From RXIX01 sp003989075 (GTDB lineage: Bacteria; Pseudomonadota; Gammaproteobacteria; Competibacterales; Competibacteraceae), in assembly GCA_029780415.1 (NCBI GenBank), contig JAKOYN010000044.1:72871-136870 (forward strand): DNA of 64,000 nt, read 5' to 3'. A program made the position numbers and the translations under genes. Positions 18,470 to 26,402 of the stretch are shown here, piece after piece; within the stretch, counting starts at the first letter, position 1, and every line of letters begins with the position of its first letter. The notes under the pieces are model-generated. The model searched no databases, was not told where the DNA came from, and saw only the letters and a program-made list of their open reading frames with translations.

Positions 18470-19623
18470 ACCGTTACGTTTCCCCGCCCGCCGGCGACCC
18501 GGCCTGGCTGCTGGCTTTGCTGCGCGCGCCCGGCATCGGCCCGGCGCGCTTTGCCCGGCTGCTGGAATCCTTTGGTTCGGCCGAGGCGGTGTTTGCCGCT
18601 GACCGCGACGCCCAGCGTCAGGCTGGCGCGCCCCCGGCAGCGCTGGATTATCTGCAGGCGCCCGACTGGAGCCAGGTTGAACTGGATCTGGCCTGGTTGC
18701 GCCGGCCGGATAACTATCTGCTCGACCGCAGCGATCCGCGCTATCCGCCGCTGCTGCAGCAGATCGATTACCCGCCGCCGCTGCTGTTCGTGCATGGCGA
18801 CCTGGACAGTCTGCGGGCGCCGCAACTGGCCATGGTCGGCACCCGCAACCCGACGCCCGGCGGGGCCGAGATTGCCTGGGAGTTTGCTGCCCACCTCGCC
18901 GGTGCCGGTCTGCTGATCACCAGTGGCCTGGCCCTGGGCATCGACGCTGCCGCGCATCAGGGCGCCCTGGACAGCGGCGGGCGCACCATCGCGGTGATGG
19001 GCACCAGCCTGGATCGGGTCTATCCGGCCCGGCACCGTGATCTGGCCCACGCCATCGCCGAACGCGGCGCGCTGGTTTCGGAACTGCCGACCGGCACGCC
19101 GCCGACTGCAGAAAACTTCCCGCAGCGCAATCGCCTGATCAGCGGCCTGGCGCTGGGCGTGCTGGTGGTGGAGGCCGCAACCCGCAGTGGCTCCCTGATC
19201 ACCGCGCGCCTGGCACTCGACCAGGGCCGCGAGGTGTTCGCCATTCCCGGTTCGATTCACAACCCGCTCGCCAAGGGCTGTCACGCCCTGATCCGGCAGG
19301 GCACGGCCAAGCTGGTAGAAGCCGCTGATCAGATTCTGGAGGAACTCGGTGCCTTGGCCGCGCTGACCAGCGGCGCGCCGCTCACAGCGCCTGATCGTAC
19401 CCCATCCGCGCCGTCTGCAGCCGCATGCGCAGCGCCGGAAACGCTCGATGAAGACTACCGTCAACTGCTTGTGGCCATGGGGGAACAGCCTGCGGGCGTT
19501 GATCTCCTGGTGGAACGCTGCGGATTGACGGCGGAAGTGGTTTCCTCCATGCTGCTGATGCTGGAGCTGAAAGGCCATGTGGCGGCTGTTCCGGGCGGCG
19601 TTTACCGGCGCCTGCACGTCTGA
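18466..19623 (+). CDS. dprA: DNA-processing protein DprA
   Basis: A protein of about 385 residues. It binds single-stranded DNA and loads RecA in natural transformation. The Rossmann-like core shows MVGTRNPTPGGAEIAWEF, ITSGLALGIDAAAHQGAL, VMGTSLDRVYPARH, ENFPQRNRLISGLALG and EAATRSGSLITARLAL; a winged-helix domain (DLLVERCGLTAEVVSSMLLMLEL) ends it. The start is unclear. The first standard start is a TTG at 18517, but the conserved AWLLALLRAPGIG extends upstream of it, and the frame is open to 18451 with no ATG, GTG or TTG. A CTG at 18466 overlaps the upstream stop codon and follows GGGTGA by eight bases, so I use it, tentatively. Product certain, start not. Confidence 0.9.
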   Translation: MNRYVSPPAGDPAWLLALLRAPGIGPARFARLLESFGSAEAVFAADRDAQRQAGAPPAALDYLQAPDWSQVELDLAWLRRPDNYLLDRSDPRYPPLLQQIDYPPPLLFVHGDLDSLRAPQLAMVGTRNPTPGGAEIAWEFAAHLAGAGLLITSGLALGIDAAAHQGALDSGGRTIAVMGTSLDRVYPARHRDLAHAIAERGALVSELPTGTPPTAENFPQRNRLISGLALGVLVVEAATRSGSLITARLALDQGREVFAIPGSIHNPLAKGCHALIRQGTAKLVEAADQILEELGALAALTSGAPLTAPDRTPSAPSAAACAAPETLDEDYRQLLVAMGEQPAGVDLLVERCGLTAEVVSSMLLMLELKGHVAAVPGGVYRRLHV

Positions 19624-19652
19624 ACCCCCCCCATCGCCTATCGCGCGCCCGC

Positions 19653-19678
19653 GCCCCTGCCGCAAGGCCGGGGCTTTT
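19653..19678 (+). terminator. Intrinsic terminator after dprA
   Basis: GCCCCTGCC and GGCCGGGGC pair (one mismatch) around a GCAA tetraloop, followed by TTTT. It lies 30 bases after the dprA stop and before smg, so smg may be largely separately transcribed. Confidence 0.75.
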
Positions 19679-19702
19679 GCATTTGCGAAGCGAGCACTAT
19701 TA

Positions 19703-20170
19703 ATGAAAGAAAACGTGTTGGACGTGCTGATGTACCTGTTCCAGAACTACATGGACGATGCGGAAACCGACCCCGACCGGGAATCCATCCAGACCGAGCT
19801 GCTCGCCGCCGGTTTTCCCTCGCGGGAGATTCAGCAGGCTTTTGAATGGCTTGATGGCCTGATTGAGCGCCCGGACGCGCCGATGCCGGTCCATGCCGGT
19901 TCCTGCCGCATCTATATTGAACAGGAACTGGACCGACTCAATACCGAATGCCGCGGGTTCCTGCTGTTCCTGGAGCATGGCGGCGTGATTAACCTGGAAA
20001 CCCGCGAGCTGATCATTGACCGGGTCATGGCGCTGGAAACTGAAGAACTCAGCCTGCATCAACTCAAATGGATCATCCTGATGGTGCTGTTCAACCAGCC
20101 CGGCCAGGAAGAAGCCTACGCCTGGATGGAAGACCTGGTATTCGACGACGCGCCCAGCTACCTGCACTAA
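19703..20170 (+). CDS. smg: Smg family protein (DUF494)
   Basis: A 155-residue acidic helical protein of the Smg/DUF494 family. It opens MKENVLDVLMYLFQNYMDDAE, the conserved start, and contains SCRIYIEQELDRLNTECRGFLLFLEHGGVIN and the WIILMVLFNQPGQE segment typical of the family. Its function is unknown although it is strictly conserved next to dprA and topA. Ribosome-site sequence is weak. It is preceded by a terminator-like hairpin. Confidence 0.93.
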   Translation: MKENVLDVLMYLFQNYMDDAETDPDRESIQTELLAAGFPSREIQQAFEWLDGLIERPDAPMPVHAGSCRIYIEQELDRLNTECRGFLLFLEHGGVINLETRELIIDRVMALETEELSLHQLKWIILMVLFNQPGQEEAYAWMEDLVFDDAPSYLH

Positions 20171-20302
20171 GCGATCCAGAATTTTCCGGGCCCTCTCTTC
20201 GGAATTCCCGTCCCTGCGGCGGGTCCTAGCGGAGGACGCCGTCATCGCGGCCGGGATACCGCCGCGGCGCCCTTTCCCTACCCAGCTACCCGCAACACGG
20301 TC

Positions 20303-22678
20303 ATGAGCAAAAACCTGGTCATCGTGGAATCGCCGGCCAAGGCGAAGACCATCAAGAAATACCTGGGCAAGGACTTCGAGGTACTGGCCTCCTATGGCCA
20401 TGTGCGCGATCTGGTGCCCAAGGAGGGTGCGGTCGATCCCGAGCACGACTTCGCCATGAAATACCAGCTCATCGACAAGAACGAGCGTCACGTCGAAGCG
20501 ATCGCCAGGGCGGCAGCCAAGGCCGAAATTCTCTATCTGGCCACCGACCCCGACCGCGAGGGCGAGGCGATCTCCTGGCACCTGTGCGAGATTCTGCGCC
20601 AGCGCACGCTGCTCGACGACCGGCCGGTGCAGCGGGTGGTGTTCCATGAAATCACCCAACGGGCGGTGCGCGACGCCATCGCCCACCCGCGCGCCCTGTC
20701 GCTGGATCTGGTCAACGCCCAGCAGGCCCGCCGCGCCCTGGATTATCTGGTGGGCTTCAACCTGTCGCCGCTGCTGTGGAAGAAGATCCGCCCCGGACTG
20801 TCCGCCGGCCGGGTGCAATCGCCGGCGCTGCGCATGATCGTCGAGCGTGAGGAGGCGATCGAGAACTTCCAGACTCAGGAATACTGGACCCTGGAAGCCG
20901 ACGCCGCTCCGGCCAGCGGCGCACCGTTTACCGCGCGGCTGGTCGAGTTCGCCGGTGAGAAGCTCAGCCAGTTCAGCATCACCGATGGTCAGCGCGCGCA
21001 CCTCCTGGAACAGGCGCTGCAGGCAGCAGCCCAGGTGGCGGGACCGGCGACCCATGCCGATGCCCTTGGCCGGCTGTCCGTCATCCGGGTCGAGCATAAG
21101 CAGCGCAAGCGCAACCCGGCGCCGCCCTTCACCACTTCAACTCTGCAGCAGGAAGCTGCGCGCAAGCTCGGTTTTTCCGCCCAGCGCACCATGCGTGTCG
21201 CCCAGCAGCTCTACGAGGGCATCGACACCGGCAGCGGTGCAGTCGGGCTGATCAGCTACATGCGCACCGACTCGGTCAATCTCGCCCAGGAAGCCCTCGC
21301 CGAGATTCGCGCCCTGATCGCCCGGCGCTACGGTGCTCACAACCTGCCGCCGGCGCCGCGCATCTTCAAGACCAAGGCCAAGAACGCCCAGGAAGCACAC
21401 GAGGCGATCCGGCCCACTGCGGTCGATGTCACCCCGGAAACGGTGCGCGCTCATCTCAGCGCCGAGCAGCACGCGCTTTATGAGCTGATCTGGAAGCGCA
21501 CCGTTGCCTGTCAGATGATCGCTGCCACCCTGGACACGGTCGCAGTCGATCTAGGCTGCGGGCCGGGCAATACCTTCCGCGCTACCGGCTCGACCCTGGC
21601 TGACCCCGGTTTCATCGCCGTGTATCGCGAGGGCGTCGATGATCCGGATGAGGATGACGAAGGCCGCATCCTGCCGCCGCTGCACGAGGGTGATGTCGTG
21701 GATCTGCTGACGCTGCGCCCGGAACAGCATTTCACCGAACCGCCACCGCGCTATTCCGAAGCCAGTCTGGTCAAGGCGCTGGAAGAGCACGGCATTGGCC
21801 GGCCGTCCACCTACGCGGCGATTCTGTCTACCCTGCTGACCCGCGAATACGCAGTGCTGGAGAGTCGCCGTTTTACGCCCACCGACATCGGCCGCATCGT
21901 CAACCGCTTCCTCACCCAGCATTTCACCCGCTACATCGACTACGAGTTCACCGCTCATCTGGAGGATGAACTGGACGCGGTGTCGCGCGGCGAGGAGGAC
22001 TGGCTGCCACTGCTGCGGGGCTTCTGGGAGCCGTTCCGGCAGCGCGTCGAGGAAACTGCCGAGAACGTTTCGCGGCAGGATGTAGTGCAAAGCCGCGAAC
22101 TCGGCCAGGATCCCAAGAGCGGCAAGCCGGTATCGGTGCGCATGGGCCGTTTTGGCGCCTTCGCCCAGATCGGCATCAAGGAAGACCTGGAAAAGCCGCG
22201 CTTTGCCAGCCTGCGCCCCGAGCAGCGCCTCGACACCATCAGCCTGGAACAGGCCCTGGCGCTATTCCAGTTGCCGCGCGATCTGGGCAGCACCGCCGCC
22301 GGTGAGCCCATCCAGGCCAATATCGGCCGCTTTGGTCCCTATCTGCGCTACGGCAAACAGTATGTCTCGCTGAAGAAAGAGGATCCCTACACCGTCAGCC
22401 GCGAGCAGGCGCTGGAACTGATCGCCGCGCATCAGGAAGCAGCGGCCAACAAGATCCTGCGTGTTTTCCCCGGCTCGGCGATTCAGGTGCTCAACGGCCG
22501 CTTTGGCCCCTACATCACCGACGGTCAGAAGAACGTGCGCCTGCCCAAGAATCGCGAACCGGGCAGTCTGGAACTGGCTGAATGCCAGGCCCTGCTGGCC
22601 GCAGCACCGGAGAAGAAGAAGCCGGCCGGCCGGCGCGCCGCCACCACGACCCGGTCCAAGCGTTCCAGCGGAAGCTGA
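20303..22678 (+). CDS. topA: DNA topoisomerase I
   Basis: A 791-residue type IA topoisomerase, which relaxes negative supercoils. The TOPRIM domain lies at residues 1-130 (LVIVESPAKAKTIKKYLG; DPDREGEAISWHL), and the active-site tyrosine is in ISYMRTDSVNLA near residue 318. The C-terminus carries topoisomerase C-terminal repeats (SVRMGRFGAFAQIG, ANIGRFGPYLRYG, NGRFGPYITDG) and a Lys/Arg-rich tail instead of the four-cysteine zinc ribbons of the E. coli enzyme, as in several gammaproteobacterial lineages. It is followed after one base by tsaC. Confidence 0.96.
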   Translation: MSKNLVIVESPAKAKTIKKYLGKDFEVLASYGHVRDLVPKEGAVDPEHDFAMKYQLIDKNERHVEAIARAAAKAEILYLATDPDREGEAISWHLCEILRQRTLLDDRPVQRVVFHEITQRAVRDAIAHPRALSLDLVNAQQARRALDYLVGFNLSPLLWKKIRPGLSAGRVQSPALRMIVEREEAIENFQTQEYWTLEADAAPASGAPFTARLVEFAGEKLSQFSITDGQRAHLLEQALQAAAQVAGPATHADALGRLSVIRVEHKQRKRNPAPPFTTSTLQQEAARKLGFSAQRTMRVAQQLYEGIDTGSGAVGLISYMRTDSVNLAQEALAEIRALIARRYGAHNLPPAPRIFKTKAKNAQEAHEAIRPTAVDVTPETVRAHLSAEQHALYELIWKRTVACQMIAATLDTVAVDLGCGPGNTFRATGSTLADPGFIAVYREGVDDPDEDDEGRILPPLHEGDVVDLLTLRPEQHFTEPPPRYSEASLVKALEEHGIGRPSTYAAILSTLLTREYAVLESRRFTPTDIGRIVNRFLTQHFTRYIDYEFTAHLEDELDAVSRGEEDWLPLLRGFWEPFRQRVEETAENVSRQDVVQSRELGQDPKSGKPVSVRMGRFGAFAQIGIKEDLEKPRFASLRPEQRLDTISLEQALALFQLPRDLGSTAAGEPIQANIGRFGPYLRYGKQYVSLKKEDPYTVSREQALELIAAHQEAAANKILRVFPGSAIQVLNGRFGPYITDGQKNVRLPKNREPGSLELAECQALLAAAPEKKKPAGRRAATTTRSKRSSGS

Positions 22679-22679
22679 C

Positions 22680-23237
22680 ATGGATCGACTGCGGATACGC
22701 GCCGTAGCGAGGATGGTCCGGGCCGGCGGCCTGATTGCCTATCCCACCGAAGCGGTTTACGGTCTCGGCTGCGACCCGCGCAATCGGGATGCAGTGCGGC
22801 GCTTGCTGCTGCTCAAGCGCCGGCCAGCGCATAAGGGTCTGATTCTGATTGCTGCCGACGCGGCGCAACTGGCGCCCTACATGATGCCGCTCAGCGCCAC
22901 GGAGCAGGCCCGGCTCGATGCGAGCTGGCCCGGCCCGCATACCTGGCTGGTGCCGACACCGACAGCGACCCCACGCTGGCTGCGCGGCCGCCATGCCACT
23001 TTGGCGGTGCGGGTGACCGCGCATCCACTGGCGGCGGCGCTGTGCCGGGCCTGCGGGCATCCCCTGGTATCGACCAGCGCCAATCGCAGTGGCCGGCCCG
23101 CATTGCGCAGTGCGCGCGCGGTGCGCATCCAGCTGGGACGCGCCCTCGACGGCCTGCTGCCCGGTCCGACCGGCGGCGCGGCACGGCCCACCGCGATTCG
23201 CGATCTGCGCAGCGGCCAGCAGCTGCGCGCCGGCTGA
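22680..23237 (+). CDS. tsaC: L-threonylcarbamoyladenylate synthase (TsaC/YrdC family)
   Basis: A 185-residue enzyme that makes threonylcarbamoyl-AMP for the t6A37 modification of tRNA. The YrdC fold is shown by GGLIAYPTEAVYGLGCDPRN, the KRRPAHKGLILIAA loop (KRP-K motif) and PLVSTSANRSGRPA. Length is that of E. coli TsaC (190). It starts one base after the topA stop and so is coupled to it. It converges with the phosphorylase gene, three bases separating the two stops. Confidence 0.95.
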   Translation: MDRLRIRAVARMVRAGGLIAYPTEAVYGLGCDPRNRDAVRRLLLLKRRPAHKGLILIAADAAQLAPYMMPLSATEQARLDASWPGPHTWLVPTPTATPRWLRGRHATLAVRVTAHPLAAALCRACGHPLVSTSANRSGRPALRSARAVRIQLGRALDGLLPGPTGGAARPTAIRDLRSGQQLRAG

Positions 23238-23240
23238 GCT

Positions 23241-24011
23241 TCAGCTACTCCGAATCTCAGTCTCGTCCAGGGTCGATATCACCCGCTCCAGCAGCATCCG
23301 CGTCTGCACCATGCCTGACACCAGGTTCCTTTCGATCTCGGCCATGGTGATCGGGCCGGCGACCTTGCCCGCCGCCCGGTTGGCGACCACCGCGCAGGCG
23401 GCATAGCGCATCTCCAGTTCGCGGGCCAGTGCCGCCTCCGGCATGCCGGTCATACCGACGATATCGCAGCCATCCCGTTCCAGCCGCCGCACCTCGGCAG
23501 CGCTTTCCAGGCGCGGCCCCTGGGTGGCGGCATAGGTGCAGGGATCGCACACCGCCTCCAGGTTCAGCATCCGCGCAGCATCAATCAGGCGTGCACGCAG
23601 GGTGGCGCAATACGGCTCGGTAAAGTCGATGTGGGTAACCGGCGCCGGGTGATCCTCGAAGAAGGTACTGGCCCGACCCCAGGTGTAATCGATGATCTGA
23701 TCGGGAAAAGCCAGCACACCGGGCGCCATGTCGGCACGAATGCCACCGACTGCCGCCACCGCGATGATCCGCCGCACACCGCGCTGATGCAGCGCCCACA
23801 GATTGGCGCGGTAATTGATCCGGTGCGGCGGCAGGCTGTGCCGGTCGCCATGCCGGGCCAGGAAAACCACAGTGCGACCGGCCAGCGTGCCCCAGCTCAG
23901 TGGGCTGGACGGCACGCCATAGGGCGTAGCCACGGTTTCGCGGCGGTTGATCAGCAGATTGTCAAGCGCGGTCAGGCCAGTACCGCCGATGATGGCCAGG
24001 GCAGGCAGCAT
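23241..24011 (-). CDS. S-methyl-5'-thioinosine/thioadenosine phosphorylase
   Basis: A 256-residue phosphorylase of the PNP/MTAP class II family. It starts MLPALAIIGGTGLTALDNL and contains the phosphate-binding RHGDRHSLPPHRINYRAN, GGI (VAAVGGIR), and MTGMPEAALARELEM, the base-binding region. AAGGA precedes the ATG at 24011 by six bases. In Pseudomonas the homologue beside nagZ acts on methylthioinosine, so this protein may form part of a deamination route for methylthioadenosine, the by-product of polyamine synthesis. The hypoxanthine phosphoribosyltransferase next to it would take up the base released; that is an inference from gene order. Confidence 0.9.
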   Translation of the reverse strand: MLPALAIIGGTGLTALDNLLINRRETVATPYGVPSSPLSWGTLAGRTVVFLARHGDRHSLPPHRINYRANLWALHQRGVRRIIAVAAVGGIRADMAPGVLAFPDQIIDYTWGRASTFFEDHPAPVTHIDFTEPYCATLRARLIDAARMLNLEAVCDPCTYAATQGPRLESAAEVRRLERDGCDIVGMTGMPEAALARELEMRYAACAVVANRAAGKVAGPITMAEIERNLVSGMVQTRMLLERVISTLDETEIRSS

Positions 24012-24027
24012 GGAGAATCCTTCTGGT

Positions 24028-24582
24028 TCAATCACGGGCTGCGTAGATGGCCGGCAACTGGCGCCAGTATTCCTGGTAATCCATGCCGCGGCCAAACACA
24101 TAGCGATCCGGTACTTGCAGACCGACGAAGTCAACGCTCAGGCCCGATACCTTGCGCTCATGCTGTTTATCGACCAGCACCGCGCTATATACCGCCGCCG
24201 CGCCCTGAGCCCGCACCTGATCGAGAATCGCCCGCAGGGTATCGCCTTCGTCGAAAATATCATCGACCACCAGCACCACCCGGCCCGCCACGTCGGGCCG
24301 GGGCGGCGCAATCCAATCTACTGCGCCGCCCTGGGTGGTGCCGCGATAGCGGGTGGCGTGCAGATAGCCGATCTGCAATGGAAATTGTAGCCGTTCCAGC
24401 AATTGCGCCGCCGGGATGAAGGCGCCGCTCATCACCACCAGCACCAGCGGATCGCAATGCTCCAGGCGGGCGGTAATGGCGCTGGCCAGGCGATCCAGGG
24501 CAGCATCAATCTGTTCCGGGGTGCACAGCAACTCGGCCTCGCGCAGCACGGCGCGGGCTTGTTCAGCGGTTATCGACGGCAT
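24028..24582 (-). CDS. hpt: Hypoxanthine-guanine phosphoribosyltransferase
   Basis: A 184-residue type I phosphoribosyltransferase. The PRPP-binding motif VVLVVDDIFDEGDTL is intact, with VVMSGAFIPAAQLLERL upstream and the base-binding LQVPDRYVFGRGMDY loop near the C-terminus. It converts hypoxanthine or guanine to the nucleotide. It sits 16 bases before the methylthioinosine phosphorylase gene, so together they can salvage the purine base of methylthioadenosine. Length agrees with hypoxanthine enzymes of the Hpt type. Confidence 0.93.
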   Translation of the reverse strand: MPSITAEQARAVLREAELLCTPEQIDAALDRLASAITARLEHCDPLVLVVMSGAFIPAAQLLERLQFPLQIGYLHATRYRGTTQGGAVDWIAPPRPDVAGRVVLVVDDIFDEGDTLRAILDQVRAQGAAAVYSAVLVDKQHERKVSGLSVDFVGLQVPDRYVFGRGMDYQEYWRQLPAIYAARD

Positions 24583-24638
24583 GACAAGTTCCAGAGAGCA
24601 AAGAATACGGACTGAAATCCGTGAGGTGATTCAGGGAG

Positions 24639-25007
24639 TTAATAGCTCAGGGTGAGCGTTTCGCCGTCCATGGCCTCGCTGATCAGATAGGCGCCACCGA
24701 CAATCCCGTCGATCGCATCGAGCAGATCATCGCCCCAGCGTTCCACCGAGGTTGTGCACACCTTCAGCTTGACCCCAAGCTCGCGGGCACTGTGGATCAG
24801 GTCCTGAACGGTGCGGCTTGGATCGTCGGCGAGTGCGACCTGCGCGGCTACGCCCTTGATCGCCAGTTCCGCGCTGCGCCCGGACAGGATGATCTCGACA
24901 GGGTAATTCATGGCGGCGGCGACGCTGGCCTGCGTTAAGAGCGCGCACAGTGCCGTCGCATCGCGCGGGTCGGTGTTGACCATGAGGATCAGCAGCTTAC
25001 GGGCCAT
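24639..25007 (-). CDS. DsrE family protein
   Basis: A 122-residue protein of the DsrE/DsrF-like fold. It starts MARKLLILMVNTDPRDATALCALLTQASVAAAM and continues with VEIILSGRSAELAIKG, ARELGVKLKVCTTSVERWGDDLLDAIDGIVGGAYLI. A cysteine (KVCTTS) aligns with the sulfur-carrying cysteine of some DsrE-like proteins, but no dsr or tus gene is near, so a sulfur-relay role is not shown. GGAG stands upstream of the ATG. It lies between nagZ and hpt on the same strand. Confidence 0.85.
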   Translation of the reverse strand: MARKLLILMVNTDPRDATALCALLTQASVAAAMNYPVEIILSGRSAELAIKGVAAQVALADDPSRTVQDLIHSARELGVKLKVCTTSVERWGDDLLDAIDGIVGGAYLISEAMDGETLTLSY

Positions 25008-25083
25008 GGGGCATTCTCCGGGTCAGGTTTGCAACAACTGCGGAGCAGTCCGGCAGCCGGCACGGCGGTGCCGTTTGCAGCGT

Positions 25084-26136
25084 TCAGATATCCATATCCA
25101 GCAGCGGAAAGGCATCATAGTCCTGCACCAGATGCACGGCCCGCCGCCATTCCGGGCGGTGCCGCAGGTAGTCTCCGGCCGGGTGACCACGCCCGTGCAG
25201 GCGGATCAGGCGCAGCTGACTGACCGGATCGAGCGGCTCGCGCAGACTTTCGATGATGGCGATGGCGGCACGGCGATCATTGCAGGCCAGCACCATATCG
25301 CAGCCGGCAGCGCGGGCGGCACGAGCCCGCTCGGCTGGACCACCGGCCACGCCGGCGCCGGCCATGTCCAGGTCATCGCTGAAAATCACGCCCTGAAAGT
25401 CGAAGTGGCGGCGCAGGATATCCTGCAGCCAGCGTGCGGAAAAGCCGGCCGGCTGCGCATCGACCGCCGGATAGCGCACATGCGCCGGCATCAATGCCGC
25501 CAGCCCGTAGTGGATCATGCGCTCAAAGGCCAGCAGGTCGGCGTCGGCCAGCGCCTCGTAGGGACGCGGATCGATGGGCAATTCGTGATGTGAATCGGCC
25601 GCAACCCCGCCATGGCCGGGAAAGTGCTTGCCCACCGCTTCCATGCCGGCTTTCTGCATGCCGCTCATGTAGGCGTGGGCCAAATCCGCGACCGCTTCAG
25701 GATCATGGTGAAAGGCGCGGTCGCCAATCACGCCGCTGACGCCGTGATCGAGATCCAGCACCGGAGCAAAGCTGAAATCGACCCCGACCGCGCGCAACTC
25801 GGCAGCCATCAGCCAGCCGCTGACCCGGGCCAGCTGCTTGGCGCGCATCCGTTCCTGGTCGTAAATCTCGCCCAGCCGCCGCACCGCCGGCAGGCGGGTG
25901 AAGCCCTCGCGAAAGCGCTGCACCCGGCCGCCCTCGTGATCGACCGCCACCAGCAGCCGCGGCTGGCGCAGGGCGTGAATCGCCGCCACCAGCGCCGCGA
26001 CCTGCGCCGGCGAGTGGTAATTGCGGGTGAACAGGATGACGCCACCGACCTGCGGATGGCGCAGCAGCTCGCGCTCCTCGGCGCTCAGCTCCAGCCCTTC
26101 CACACCCAGCATTACCGGCCCTAGCGCCATCATCAT
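25084..26136 (-). CDS. nagZ: Beta-N-acetylglucosaminidase NagZ (GH3)
   Basis: A 350-residue cytosolic glycoside hydrolase family 3 enzyme that removes N-acetylglucosamine from anhydro-muropeptides in cell-wall recycling. The signatures are VDHEGGRVQRFREGFTRLP, GVDFSFAPVLDLD, the KHFPGHGGVAADSHHELP loop with the catalytic histidine, and IFSDDLDMAGA with the nucleophile aspartate. The ORF opens with three adjacent ATG codons; the third lies a better distance from GGGGGT. The gene is upstream of dsrE, hpt and the phosphorylase in the same direction. Confidence 0.95.
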   Translation of the reverse strand: MMMALGPVMLGVEGLELSAEERELLRHPQVGGVILFTRNYHSPAQVAALVAAIHALRQPRLLVAVDHEGGRVQRFREGFTRLPAVRRLGEIYDQERMRAKQLARVSGWLMAAELRAVGVDFSFAPVLDLDHGVSGVIGDRAFHHDPEAVADLAHAYMSGMQKAGMEAVGKHFPGHGGVAADSHHELPIDPRPYEALADADLLAFERMIHYGLAALMPAHVRYPAVDAQPAGFSARWLQDILRRHFDFQGVIFSDDLDMAGAGVAGGPAERARAARAAGCDMVLACNDRRAAIAIIESLREPLDPVSQLRLIRLHGRGHPAGDYLRHRPEWRRAVHLVQDYDAFPLLDMDI

Positions 26137-26402
26137 TACCCCCCGATTGTCCTGCGTCTCTGGTTAGCCATCAGCGCAAGAGCCTATCCGATTGCCCTGT
26201 TCTGTGCTAGGTTTTCACAGCCTTAGTACTTGGCAAAGCTGCAAGCCACTGCCCGGATCGGTGTTTCGCAAGCCAGCGTCCCGCCGTCCCATCCTGCGCC
26301 TGTTGTGCCCCGATTCTACGCGCCCTTGCGGGGCTGGCCGCGCTCGCCGTTTCCATGATGAATGCTGCCGATGCCAGCTGTGCCATTTCCAGGACCTGAC
26401 TC

